From Parus major (lineage: Eukaryota > Chordata > Aves > Passeriformes > Paridae): 64,000 nucleotides of DNA. The DNA lies in contig NC_031769.1 of the NCBI RefSeq assembly GCF_001522545.3, positions 1,379,582 through 1,443,581 on the forward strand, written 5' to 3'. A program made the translations under genes and the position numbers. The notes under the pieces are model-generated. The model worked only from the letters and a program-made list of their open reading frames with translations, ran no database searches and was not told the DNA's origin. Positions 21,956 to 32,947 of the stretch are shown here, one piece after another. Each line of letters begins with the position of its first letter. Position 1 is the stretch's first letter.

Positions 21956-23750
21956 GATGAACTCCTCATCCTCTGGGAAGCGGCAGCTACCTGGAAAAAG
22001 GATTTATATTCATTTATTTCACATTCCATCTGCATTATCATGGGAATTCATCCCTTGTGGCATCCCCTCAGGTTTCCAGGGTCTCTTACCCGTTCATGGG
22101 GGATGAAATTTTGCGCGTGTCGCTCTCCACACCCGCTGCCCTACGGAGATTCCGGATTCTCTTTCCCCAGAAGCTGAGAGAAGGGACAGAGGTCCTCGTG
22201 CTCTCCCTGGACAGGATGCTGGGCTAAAGTGACCTTTTCCCTGATCCAGGGCAGCTGTTCCCACATTCATCAGCAGATCCAGAAGGTTTTAAACATTCCT
22301 GCAGCTGCTCCCAGTTTTAGCTCTGGAGGATTACAAGAATTCCTTCTTCACCTTGGAATGACAAGGTGGTTGTGATCCCAGCCAGCCTTGGGGTGCAATT
22401 AAACCCAACGGCATGGACAAATCCATGACTTTGCAGGAATTATTGCCTCTGCTAAAAGTTTCATTGGATAATGCAAGTTTTGATGAAGATTCCTGCCTGA
22501 ACAGGGCTGGGTTTGGGTTTTTTTGGTAGATCTTTACCCAAAACACCCCAACTTCTGGAATAATGGGATTATATCAGATAATCTATGAAGAAAAGTGCAT
22601 TTTAAAAGTTATTCCTACAAGAATTTTATAATGCTCCACTGCTGGAATGTGTACGTTGCCTGGTCTGACTTCACTGCCCTCATCCACAAAAAATCTCCCC
22701 AAATCCCCAAAAAATCCCCAAATGATATCTTGGGATATCATTCCCGACTTTCCTGAGCGAGGCTGAGCTGTGTGGTCCAACCTCAGCCCAAACCAGGACC
22801 TTGAGGGAGCAGTAACGATGCTGCCGACCTCGGAATGCCGGCTCAGGCCGTGCTGGGATTTCTCCGTCCACATCCCTGCGATCCTGAGGGGGAAATCTGG
22901 GATAACGCTTTGAGGGGACACTAAAAGTGCTGCTGTGACACACAAAAACCAATCCACTTCATTCACCCCTCCGTTTAAAGGCTCAGCTCCCATTTTCATG
23001 TCTTTGGGATCCTGTGGGCATCCTACTGAACCGGGAATTCCCGAGAGCCCTTTTAAAGGCTTTCCTTGCCTCCATCAACTCACAGCTGCTTTGGCTGGAA
23101 GTTTCCTGCTCTTGGCATGGGATTCAATTCCCAACTTTCTACCTATGGAGTCTGAACATATCCAGCTTTGAGGTTTTTGCTGCTGGAGAGGGGGACTTTT
23201 TTTCCCAGCTGTTTTTTCCTGGAGCAGCCCAGCATTCCCCTTTTTTCTGTTCCTTCTTCCCACAAAACCATCCCCAGTATTCCATCCATTCCCACAAAAA
23301 CTCCCCAGTACCAGATATCCCTAAACCCTTTAGGATTGGCTGCGCTGCTGTTGCCGTGCTGACAAATCCAGAATTCCCTCTCCCAGGTTATTCCAGCAGC
23401 TTCCGTCATTCCCAACTGGTTTCAAGCTCCAAATGCTGGGTTATGTTGCCTGCAAGGCCCATCAGTTGTAAGGAAACAAATTAATTTGCTTATCCAGAGA
23501 ACCCTGGAGGATCCAGGGACAATCCTTTCAATATTCCATATGGATTCACAAATTCCAGGTGTTTTCTCTCGGTAATAATCCCAGAGGGTGATTTCCTAGG
23601 AGTCTGGAGTTTTCCAGGTTTTTGGGGTGTCCAAGATCAATGAGTGAAGAACGAGGTGGTTTCACTAAAATCCAGGAATGACTCCGAGGGAGGAAACGTT
23701 GGGAGATCTTCAGAATTTCTAAAACAAAACCTCTCCACACTTCAAATTGT
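21956..23750. other. Unique non-coding stretch
   Basis: Contains a perfect 8-bp inverted repeat with a 4-base loop at 22722-22741 (atgatatc-ttgg-gatatcat). Open frames up to 156 codons overlap on several frames, and none has recognisable domains. Confidence 0.5.
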
Positions 23751-23999
23751 CAGGAATCATGGAATAATTTAGGTTGGAAAACATCTCTGACATCATCGAG
23801 TCCAACCATTCCCTCACCACAAAACCTGATCCCGAAATGCCACATCCACAGGTTTTTTGAATACTTCCAGGTGCCATGATCCCATCACTTCCCTATTCCA
23901 ATGCCATTGGACCACACATTCCATAAAAAAATTTTCCCTAATATCCAACCTAAACCTCCCCTGGCACGACCTGAAGCCACTCCTCTCCCCTTGGTGAAT
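23751..23999 (-). mobile_element. CR1 3' fragment, 'gagtccaacc' subfamily
   Basis: 'ataatttaggttggaaaaca', 'tcatcgagtccaaccattcc', 'ccacatccacaggttttttg' and 'ctaatatccaacctaaacct' are all present. Confidence 0.93.
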
Positions 24000-24889
24000 G
24001 CGTCAGTATTTGTCTTCTGAATTCCTCCTGCTGTCATTCCAGGGACAAAATTCCTGCTGCCAGTGCCTGAGAACATCATTCCCAGCCCTGGTTTTCCCAA
24101 ACATTTGTGTACATGGTTGATTTTATAAACATTTTCAGGTACCTTAATTTTTGTGGAGAGGTATTTTTTCCAGATGCTTAAATCCTGATTGCTGACTGGT
24201 TATTTCATGGAATGTGCTGGTGATAAATTAGGAAATCAACCATCATTTCTTGGTTCTGAATCCTAATTCCTGAAAAATTTCTCTGCCTCACCTGAATCCT
24301 GATTGGAAAATATTTAAGCAGCTAATTCCAGGGGAAATCCTTGATGAGGACGTGTCTATAAACTTTGGAATTTCAGTTGTTTGGACACTCACATAATTCC
24401 ATTCAATAAAAAAAAGGAAGTATTCTTTGATCCATGAATCCGTGGGTTTGGGGTTTTTTGTTTTGGATGGATGTGAAATGTTGTCAGCCACAATATCCCA
24501 CAGGGAATTCCAAAGTTCACCTCCAGGTTGTGTGGAGCACTTTGGAAACACCCATTCATTTCCTTACATTACAGATTTTCTTGGAATAAACTCTCATTCC
24601 TTGCTCGTTTCCCCCCTTTAACCCCTGATTTTATATCCTTTTATTGTATCCAGAATCAAATCTTTCTCTTCCTCGCTGATTCCCTGCTGTGTCCTTCATT
24701 CTTTGGGAAAACTATTCCATGTGTTCAACCCTCAGAGGGAACTTTTCATCCGTTTGCTGTCACTGATTCTCACTGAAGAGGGAGCCAGGATTGAAAACAA
24801 CCCAGGAACTGTCTGGGACGAGCATCTCCATCCCTCAGGAGCCCAAAAATTCCTCTTCTCCCACTTTTGTTCCATATCAGGCAACACAA
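24000..24889. other. Unique non-coding stretch
   Basis: No recognisable repeat or exon. Confidence 0.5.
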
Positions 24890-24942
24890 ACTCCTTGTGG
24901 ATCCCTTCCAGCTCAGGATATTCCATGACTCTGTGATTCCCA
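24890..24942 (+). mobile_element. CR1 terminal remnant
   Basis: 'gtggatcccttccagctcag' followed by the tail 'attccatgactctgtgattc'. Confidence 0.75.
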
Positions 24943-25239
24943 TCATAATGTTCCCAGCGTTTATTGAACGGACCATCCCAGAATCCACCCATTAACACGG
25001 ATTTCTCTTCTGATCCTTCTTCCTTCTTCCCTTTGCCGTGTCCTGGGGATCCAGAGCGGGAGAGGATTCCTGCAGGTGTCTGAATTCCCAAGGGTGCAAG
25101 CCTGGAGAGCGGCAGGTGGAATTTCAGGTTGGGGTTTGGAGAGAAGGAGGAATATGGAAGAAATTCCAGGAGGGGAGAAGAGGGATTTATGGTGTCTGGG
25201 TGGGGAAAAAAGGGATCACAACATGGATATCCACGGATA

Positions 25240-25356
25240 TCTCAGGGATGCCCAGGGTGGGATTGTTGGGGTGGCTGTGCAGAGCCAAGGGTTGGACTGG
25301 ATGATCCTGGTGGATCTCTTCCAACTCAGGTCATTCCATGATCCTCTGATTCCACG
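25240..25356 (+). mobile_element. CR1 3' end
   Basis: 'gggttggactggatgatcct', 'ggatctcttccaactcaggt' and 'cattccatgatcctctgatt'. It is followed at once by a second CR1 terminus. Confidence 0.88.
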
Positions 25357-25429
25357 GACTGGATCTTTAAGGTCCCTTCCAAACCAAACCATTCCATGAT
25401 TCCATGAGGCAAAATCACTGACAACAGCA
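25357..25429 (+). repeat. 73-bp direct repeat, copy 1 (CR1 tail plus flank)
   Basis: This covers a CR1 terminus ('gactggatctttaaggtccc' to 'gattccatga') plus 22 bp of non-CR1 flank. It is identical over 73 bp to 27348-27420. The sequences diverge right after it. Confidence 0.95.
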
Positions 25430-26490
25430 CCTCGGGATAAGGGAACTTTGGAAGTGGACCTGGAGAGGTGTGGGAAGGCGGGATTTGGGAGCCAGGGAAT
25501 GAGTCCAGCAAGAGTTAACTCAGCCAGCCCCTGGTGCCTCCTCTCACCCTTCCCAAATCCCAGGCTGAGCCTTCCTTATCGGCCCCCGGTGCTGACAGTT
25601 TGCCCAGGGATGTTTTCCGAGGGATATCAGTGCTCCTGCTTCCCTTCCCAAGGGCTCCTATCTCTCCCCGTTTTTCAGCAGCTCTTCCCTAGGGCACGGC
25701 CCAGGCAGCGAGGCTTTTGCTTGGGTTGGAAAACAAAACCTCCGTTGCATAGAAATCAGACCCACCCGAATTTCTGAGCCTGTTTTTTGCAGGAATTGCA
25801 AAAAAAAAACCCCAAAAACCCAAATAAAATCCTGGGAATATCGGTGCGCTGTAATTAAAGCAGAATCATGAGATAAAACGCGGATGTTTGTATATAAAAC
25901 AATCCTAACTTGGGCAGGGACGAGTGGCACACTCCTAATTGTGCTTTTCTTCATAAGAAGTCGTGCTAGAACAGGGAAAGAAATGTCTGGGATTGCCAGT
26001 TCTCCCTGGAATTGGAATGGTTGGAGAGAACCGCTTCGCTCCACCTGCCAAGAGGTGACTTTTGGCCTGGTTGTGACATTTTAGTGACTTTTGTGACACC
26101 TGCAGTGAGTCCCTGCCCCTCCCTGCCCTGCCCGAGGCGTCGGTGACGCCACGGAGCTGCAGGGAAGGGACAACCGCGATCCCAACCCTCGGATACCGGA
26201 ATGCCCTTCCGGAAAGATAAACAACAGCAGAAGCAAGGCGGGAAAAATCCCGGACAATCCCACATTTCTGCTTTCCCGCTTTTTACGATCCCAGGGTTTT
26301 GGAAGGCTGAAGGTTTGGATGGTGAAGAGAGATGAGTGGTGGATGAGGGCCTGAAAAATGAGGGATTGTTTCCCACAGATTTACCCTCTGGAAAAGCTGA
26401 ATCTGACTTTGGAGGAATTCTCAGGGAGAAGCTGAAGCATGGTAGGACACAAGGGAAGTGTCCTTCACAATGGAGCTGTGCCAGGGGAGC
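25430..26490. other. Unique stretch with a local CpG-rich patch
   Basis: 26105-26260 is CpG-enriched relative to its surroundings and contains the palindrome TTCCGGAA near an AGATAAACAA motif. No gene recognised. The 192-codon minus-strand frame reaching 26544 runs into the following tandem repeat. Confidence 0.45.
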
Positions 26491-26567
26491 TTCCAGTTGG
26501 ATTTTAGGGAAAGGTTCCAGTTGGATTTTAGGGAAAGGTTCCAATTGGATTTTAGGGAAAGCTTCCA
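26491..26567. repeat. 24-bp minisatellite entering a gap
   Basis: 'ttccagttggattttaggga' plus 'aagg' repeats just over three times before the N run. It encodes an 8-residue periodic frame (FQLDFRER). Confidence 0.95.
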
Positions 26568-27347
26568 NNNNNNNNNNNNNNNNNNNNNNNNNNNNNNNNN
26601 NNNNNNNNNNNNNNNNNNNNNNNNNNNNNNNNNNNNNNNNNNNNNNNNNNNNNNNNNNNNNNNNNNNNNNNNNNNNNNNNNNNNNNNNNNNNNNNNNNNN
26701 NNNNNNNNNNNNNNNNNNNNNNNNNNNNNNNNNNNNNNNNNNNNNNNNNNNNNNNNNNNNNNNNNNNNNNNNNNNNNNNNNNNNNNNNNNNNNNNNNNNN
26801 NNNNNNNNNNNNNNNNNNNNNNNNNNNNNNNNNNNNNNNNNNNNNNNNNNNNNNNNNNNNNNNNNNNNNNNNNNNNNNNNNNNNNNNNNNNNNNNNNNNN
26901 NNNNNNNNNNNNNNNNNNNNNNNNNNNNNNNNNNNNNNNNNNNNNNNNNNNNNNNNNNNNNNNNNNNNNNNNNNNNNNNNNNNNNNNNNNNNNNNNNNNN
27001 NNNNNNNNNNNNNNNNNNNNNNNNNNNNNNNNNNNNNNNNNNNNNNNNNNNNNNNNNNNNNNNNNNNNNNNNNNNNNNNNNNNNNNNNNNNNNNNNNNNN
27101 NNNNNNNNNNNNNNNNNNNNNNNNNNNNNNNNNNNNNNNNNNNNNNNNNNNNNNNNNNNNNNNNNNNNNNNNNNNNNNNNNNNNNNNNNNNNNNNNNNNN
27201 NNNNNNNNNNNNNNNNNNNNNNNNNNNNNNNNNNNNNNNNNNNNNNNNNNNNNNNNNNNNNNNNNNNNNNNNNNNNNNNNNNNNNNNNNNNNNNNNNNNN
27301 NNNNNNNNNNNNNNNNNNNNNNNNNNNNNNNNNNNNNNNNNNNNNNN
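26568..27347. other. Assembly gap (780 N)
   Basis: N run between the 24-bp minisatellite and a duplicated CR1 tail. Confidence 1.
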
Positions 27348-27420
27348 GACTGGATCTTTAAGGTCCCTTCCAAACCAAACCATTCCATGATTCCATGAGG
27401 CAAAATCACTGACAACAGCA
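27348..27420 (+). repeat. 73-bp direct repeat, copy 2 (CR1 tail plus flank)
   Basis: Exact match to 25357-25429, starting at the first base after the gap. Confidence 0.95.
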
Positions 27421-28089
27421 GCATCTCTTTGATCAGAATTTTGATTTGAGGCACTTTAGGCCATCACGTTTTCAAGTGTTTTTTCACTCTTTTAAGGAAA
27501 AAAATAAAAATCACAATTTTTCAATAAAAACAACAGTCTGAAAGTCAGGTGATTCTTGCAGCTGGGAACTCAGCAAATAAAGGACAAAATAAGGTACTGT
27601 GTACAAAAAGAAACCCCAAAGGTGACCACAAGCACTGGGCTCTCACCTTCATACCTGTTGTGACAGCAGATTATTATCCAGCTCCTAACCAGAGAAACAA
27701 AAATCAAAATAATCAAGAAAACTCTGCTGTCTGAGCACTTCTGGTTCACCAAAAGGCAGCACTTCAGTCACTCTCTTTTTATTCAGAAATCTCCTTTATT
27801 TCCCTCCTTTGCCTGTGGAAAATCCTTTTGCTCAGGACCCGAGGGGTAAAAGAGCGTTTGCACCCGGCCTGGCTGCCAGGCTCGGAACCCCAGCCCCTGC
27901 AGGATGAAACCAAGGCGTTAATATCAGTTTTTATTAAGCTGGGAATAAGGCAGAGTCTAAAGCAAACGCAGGTGGAGGGGATTTGATGCCAAGGTTTTAA
28001 ACACACAGCTTGAATGTGGCCAATCCCAGCTCCAGGAATTTGGGAAGGGCAGGAGGAATTCCTTTTTTTTAGGTGTTGGTCTGGAGCTG
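27421..28089. other. Unique non-coding stretch
   Basis: Nothing recognised. Confidence 0.5.
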
Positions 28090-28165
28090 CTCAGAATCCC
28101 AGGATGGGTCAGGCTGGAAGGAACCGCAGTGGGATCGCCCAGAATCAGCTCCAGTGGGGCACACA
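28090..28165 (-). mobile_element. CR1 fragment, 'gggtcaggctggaagg' subfamily
   Basis: 'cagaatcccaggatgggtca' and 'ggctggaaggaaccgcagtg'. This is the same subfamily as the long copy at 48903. Confidence 0.8.
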
Positions 28166-28200
28166 GAAAGAGAAACCATAAAATACCCACTTCTCTGTGG

Positions 28201-29025
28201 GGTTTATTTTATTTTATTTTATTTTATTTTATTTTATTTTANNNNNNNNNNNNNNNNNNNNNNNNNNNNNNNNNNNNNNNNNNNNNNNNNNNNNNNNNNN
28301 NNNNNNNNNNNNNNNNNNNNNNNNNNNNNNNNNNNNNNNNNNNNNNNNNNNNNNNNNNNNNNNNNNNNNNNNNNNNNNNNNNNNNNNNNNNNNNNNNNNN
28401 NNNNNNNNNNNNNNNNNNNNNNNNNNNNNNNNNNNNNNNNNNNNNNNNNNNNNNNNNNNNNNNNNNNNNNNNNNNNNNNNNNNNNNNNNNNNNNNNNNNN
28501 NNNNNNNNNNNNNNNNNNNNNNNNNNNNNNNNNNNNNNNNNNNNNNNNNNNNNNNNNNNNNNNNNNNNNNNNNNNNNNNTTTTATTTCTTTTTATTTCTT
28601 TTTATTTTCTTTTATTTTTCTTTTATTTTTCTTTTATTTTTCTTTTATTTTTCTTTTATTTTTCCTTTTATTTCATTTTATTTCATTATATTTAGTTTTA
28701 TTTTATTTCATTTTATATTTTTTTAAATTTAATTTAATTTTGTTGTTTTATTTTATTTTGTTTTATTTTATTTTATTTTATTTTATTTTATTTTATTTTA
28801 TTTTATTTTATTTTTATTTTATATTTATTTTATTTTATTTTATTTCATTATATTTATTTTATTTTATTTTATTTTATTTTATTTTACTTTACTTTATTTT
28901 ACTTTATTTTATTTTATTTTATTTTTTTTTTTTCATTTCATTTCATTTCATTTCATTTCATTTCATTTCATTTCATTTCATTTCATTTCATTTCATTTCA
29001 TTTCATTTCATTTCTTTTAGTCTTA
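28201..29025. repeat. Composite (TTTTA)n / TTTTATTTTTC / (ATTTC)n repeat with gap
   Basis: A pentamer tract enters the N run at 28242. After the gap come TTTCTTTTTA-type units, then TTTTA pentamers, then a clean (ATTTC)n block at about 28934-29011. Phe-rich frames of up to 471 codons are translations of this tract joined to neighbouring sequence. Confidence 0.97.
28242..28579. other. Assembly gap (338 N)
   Basis: N run inside the (TTTTA)n composite. Confidence 1.
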
Positions 29026-29388
29026 TTTTATTTATCCACAGCTCCCGGGAACCACGCGGGACATCCCAAACCCACCAGGGCTGCTCCAAACCCGCGGGAA
29101 GGATCCAGCCGGGGGAATTGTCACAACCCCCAGTCCGTGGGACCGGGTGGTGGGATTTCTGTCACCCTTCACGTGTCACGGGCTCCAACATCTCCTCCCC
29201 ACCCCTCCTGCCTTCCCTCTCACTCTTTTCCTTCTTTCCTCCCCCTCCTCCTCCTCCTCCTGCGTTCCCCCGGCTCCTTTTAGCTCAGGTTTTAAATAGA
29301 AACACCCTCAGCACATCCCCTGGCCAGGAGGAATTGTTCCAGGGGTGGAGATGGAGCTTCCCAGATCAAAGGGCCGTTTTTGGTAGGG
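29026..29388. other. GC-richer unique spacer
   Basis: CpG-containing sequence at 29040-29190 with a CACGTG near 29170, followed by a (CCT)n run. No exon was recognised. Confidence 0.4.
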
Positions 29389-29960
29389 AATGGTCCTTTT
29401 CCCCAGGGAATGGCCCTTTTCCCCAGGGAATGACCCTTTTTTCCAGGGAATGGCCCTTTTTTCCCAGGAATGACCCTTTTTCCCAGGGAATGACCCGTTT
29501 TCCAGGGAATGACCCTTTTTCCCAGGGAATGACCCTTTTTCCCAGGAATGACCCTTTTTTCCCAGGGAATGGCCCTTTTTTCCAGGGAATGACCCTTTTT
29601 TCCCAGGAATGACCCTTTTTTCCCAGGGAATGACCCTTTTTTCCCAGGAATTGCCCTTTTTCCCAGGAATGACCCTTTTTTCCAGGAATGACCCTTTTTT
29701 CCCAGGGAATGACCCTTTTCCCAGGGAATGACCCTTTTTCCCAGGAATGACCCTTTTTCCCAGGGAATTACCCTTTTTCCCAGGAATGACCCTTTTTTCC
29801 AGGGAATGGCCTTTTTTCCCAGGGAATGGCTGTTTTTTCCCAGGGAATGACCCTTTTTTCCCAGGGAATGACCCTTTTTCCCAGGGAATGGCTGTTTTTT
29901 CCCAGGGAATGGCTGTTTTTTCCCAGGGAATGGCTGTTTTTTCCAAGGAATTTCCAAGAA
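29389..29960. repeat. ~20-bp minisatellite, about 28 units
   Basis: The unit is 'cagggaatgacccttttttc' with length variants of 19-21 bp. Variants read 'aatggccc' and, at the right end, 'aatggctg'. Long Lys/Gly/Phe-rich frames on the minus strand (up to 225 codons) are repeat translations. Confidence 0.97.
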
Positions 29961-30172
29961 TTTCCAAGGAATTCTTCAGGCCCAAGCAGGACTCTTCTGT
30001 CTGGCAGCAGAATGAGCAGTTTCATTTGGGAAATCCATTCCAGGAAGCGCTTTTGGAAGGAAAAGAGCTGCAAGCACCGAGAGAAGGATGAAGTTTCTCA
30101 GTTGAAGGTTTCTGTGCCCAGGGCTGCTCCTGTTAGCTCAGAGCAGCCCATCGGAGCTGGGTGGACAAGAGA

Positions 30173-30490
30173 GTTGTGGAATTCTGGACTCACTGAGGTT
30201 GGGGAGGATCTCCAGGATCACCAAGTGCCCGATGCTCACCTCGTCACCAGCCCAGAGCAGCGAGTGCCACTCCAGGAGTTCCTTGGACAATTCCAGGGAT
30301 GGACACTCCAAACCTCCCCAGGCAATTCCACTGCTGGACAACCCTTTCCAGGAAGGAATTCCTCCTGGAGTCCAACCCCCGGCTGTCCCCTCCTGGAAGG
30401 GAGTTGTGCAGAGCCAAAAATTCCCCCTGAGACTCCTTTTCTCCAGGCTGAGCCCCTTCCTCAGCTCCCTCAGCTGCTCCTCTCAGGACT
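30173..30490 (-). mobile_element. CR1 3' fragment, ~318 bp
   Basis: 'actgaggttggggaggatct', 'ggacaattccagggatggac' and 'ctcctggagtccaacccccg', then 'gctgagccccttcctcag', in reverse CR1 order. Confidence 0.92.
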
Positions 30491-30664
30491 GAGTCTCCAA
30501 AGTCGTACCTGGAGCTGCAGAACAAGCAAGGAATGACCAGAAGATTCACCTGGATGGAAATGAAGAGCTGGAGATTCCCGTTTTGGCCCTGCCAGTGACC
30601 GTTCGTGACAGCTGCGGAGTTGAATTGCTGTCGTTTTCATGTTTTCCATAAGGGCATGAAATGG

Positions 30665-30921
30665 GAATGGCCCGAAACTGCCAGAGGGCAGGGAAGGATG
30701 GGATTTTGGGAAGGAATTCCTGGCTGGGAGGGTGGGGAGGGGCTGGGATGGAATTCCCAGAGCAGCTGTGGCTGCCCCTGGATCCCTGGAAGTGCCCAAG
30801 GCCAGGCTGGACGGGGCTTGGAACCACCTGGGATAGTGGGAGGTGTCCCTGCCATGGCAGGGCTGGAACTGGATGATCTTCAAGGCCTCTTCCAACCCAA
30901 ACCATTCCATGATTCCATGAG
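30665..30921 (+). mobile_element. CR1 3' end, inverted to previous
   Basis: 'gatgggattttgggaaggaa', 'ggatccctggaagtgcccaa', 'gaggtgtccctgccatggca' and the tail 'attccatgattccatgag'. Confidence 0.95.
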
Positions 30922-32567
30922 TTCCATATCCCTGCTCTGTGCCATTGGAATCAGCTCTTCCTGTGGTAAAATCCCAACTTGCAGCAGGTCCTGGAGCTTG
31001 GAAAGCCCCGTCCTCCGTTCACCAAAGCCAAGCTCTGCAGCCAGGGAATGGTTTATGCACCAAAAAAGCAGAAAAAATGTCGAGGTTTTTGTGTGTGCTT
31101 AAAACTTTTCTCCAAACATCCGGAGTTGGAAAAGTATCCGAGTCCTGCCCACAACAAAGCAGATTTTCCATGAATCCATTTGATCCCAAAGATGAGGAAC
31201 GTATGGGGAGGGGAAGAAAACCATCCCAGAATTCCTCTATCAAATAATCAGGATAATTATGAAATAAACACAAAGCAGCCAGTTGGCAGACACGGCCATT
31301 CGAGGGATTTTTCCCACCAATAATTCCAGGATCGCCGGGATAACGGCGCGGATTAACAAGAAACCAAAGCTCTGCAGAGTTCATGAGACCCTCTAAGGTT
31401 GTCTTGTCATGGAGAAAGGCTCCACATTTGCTTTGAATTATTCTGTGCACGGCCTAAGGAAAAAAAAAAGTGGTTTCTTTTTTTTTTCTCTCCTTTTTTT
31501 TTTTTTAATGCATTGTTTTCTATGTGTTTCATATTCTTTTATGCTTCTTTCTGGGAATGCTTAATCCATCTCCATGTCCTCCAGTCCTGTTCCAGCAGGA
31601 CAGGAAAAGGCTGTTGAATTTACCTTTTTTAATTCAATTTATTGCCAGGCAACAAATATTTCTCTCCCCACCACTCAGGGTAAAGCAGAATCCTTGCAGT
31701 AGGGAATTATGTATAAAATCCTGAGGTTTTTTATTTGCCTTGCCCTGGCTGCAGAGACTTTTCCTCCTTGACATCTCATTTGTCTCATTTATCATCTCAC
31801 ATCTTCTCATTTAAATCTAATCACAAAAAATGCAGCAACTTTTGTTAAGGATTTTATGGGCATCGATAAAACATGGATGTTTTGCAGCCTGAATTTAAAT
31901 ATTCACATCCAGATGCCATTAGAGCTGAATTCCATCTCTGTCCATAATTGATTCCTGCACCTATGGAATGTTCCTGCTGCTCTGGAGGTTTTAAAGGTGA
32001 TGAGATTTGGGGAATTCATGGATCTGACTTTGTTTGGGCCACTCAGGGCATCTCGAGGCATAAATCTGATTTTTTTTTGATTTTTCCAGCCCCTTCCTTT
32101 ATCCACTGAAATTCCCAGTTAATCCAAGTGTTAATAGCATAAGGATGGGAATAATTATCCTTTAATTATCCTTCTTCTAAGCACAATAAACGATTCCAGG
32201 AAAAGTGTCTGGAGAAGAAGGAAATCTGAAAGTTCATCCTTTCCAGAGATCCACTCGGGACGTGATCCCACAGGATACATTCTCCAGTCAATATTCCCTT
32301 CTCTATTGGAAGTCTTTCTAAAAATCATGCAAAAGACAAAGCAAAAATTTGGGGTAAAACTCCAAGATTTCCTTCCAGCAGTTTGCCCTGGGTTTATCTT
32401 TCAGGAATAAAAATGTGGATATTGCTTGAAACTGTATTTGTGCCTTGTCCTGGCTCCTCCCAGGAAATATTTTCCAACCAGGGACAATAATCTGGACTGA
32501 AAATAAACAAACAAAATGAAAAAGGGATCTATTCATTTATTAAACAATTGTTTTAATTTTAAACTTG
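30922..32567. other. Unique non-coding stretch
   Basis: T-rich runs at 31477-31507. No repeat family or gene was recognised. Confidence 0.5.
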
Positions 32568-32760
32568 TCCCAGGGGAGGTTCAGGTCAGAAAAAATTCCT
32601 GACTGGATGGTTAAACACTGGAAGAGGCTTCCCAAGGGAGTGGCGGGGTCCCCATCCCTGGAACTGTTCAACAAACAGGAGAATGTGGCACTTTGTGACC
32701 CGCTTTAGTGGCCATGGCCGTGTTGGGTTGATGATCTTGGATCAATTAACGATTAACGAT
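32568..32760 (+). mobile_element. CR1 3' fragment, older subfamily
   Basis: 'ggggaggttcaggtcagaaa', 'ggcttcccaagggagtggcg' and 'gaatgtggcactttgtgac' identify the 3' part. The expected octamer tail is replaced by the ATTAA-rich repeat that follows. Confidence 0.85.
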
Positions 32761-32947
32761 TCAACGATCAACGATTAATCGTGAATTAAAGTGATTAAAT
32801 GATTCCAGGATTTTGGATGGCAAAATGATTTTTTGGCATAAAAAAAAAAAAAAGATTAATCATTAATGTTAATGATTAATCATTAATGTTAATGATTAAT
32901 CGATTCTGTGATTATTGGAATGAACGATTCCATGATTTTGGATGGCA
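32745..32947. repeat. ATTAAT/ACGATT repeat with 125-bp internal duplication
   Basis: Short units such as 'gattaacgattcaacgatca' and 'gattaatcattaatgttaat' follow the CR1. 'gattcc(a)(g/t)gattttggatggca' occurs at 32801 and again at 32926. Confidence 0.85.

Noticed and set aside
28197..29612. 471-codon Phe-rich frame
   Set aside because: Joins a gap, (TTTTA)n, (ATTTC)n and part of the 20-bp minisatellite. No protein family.
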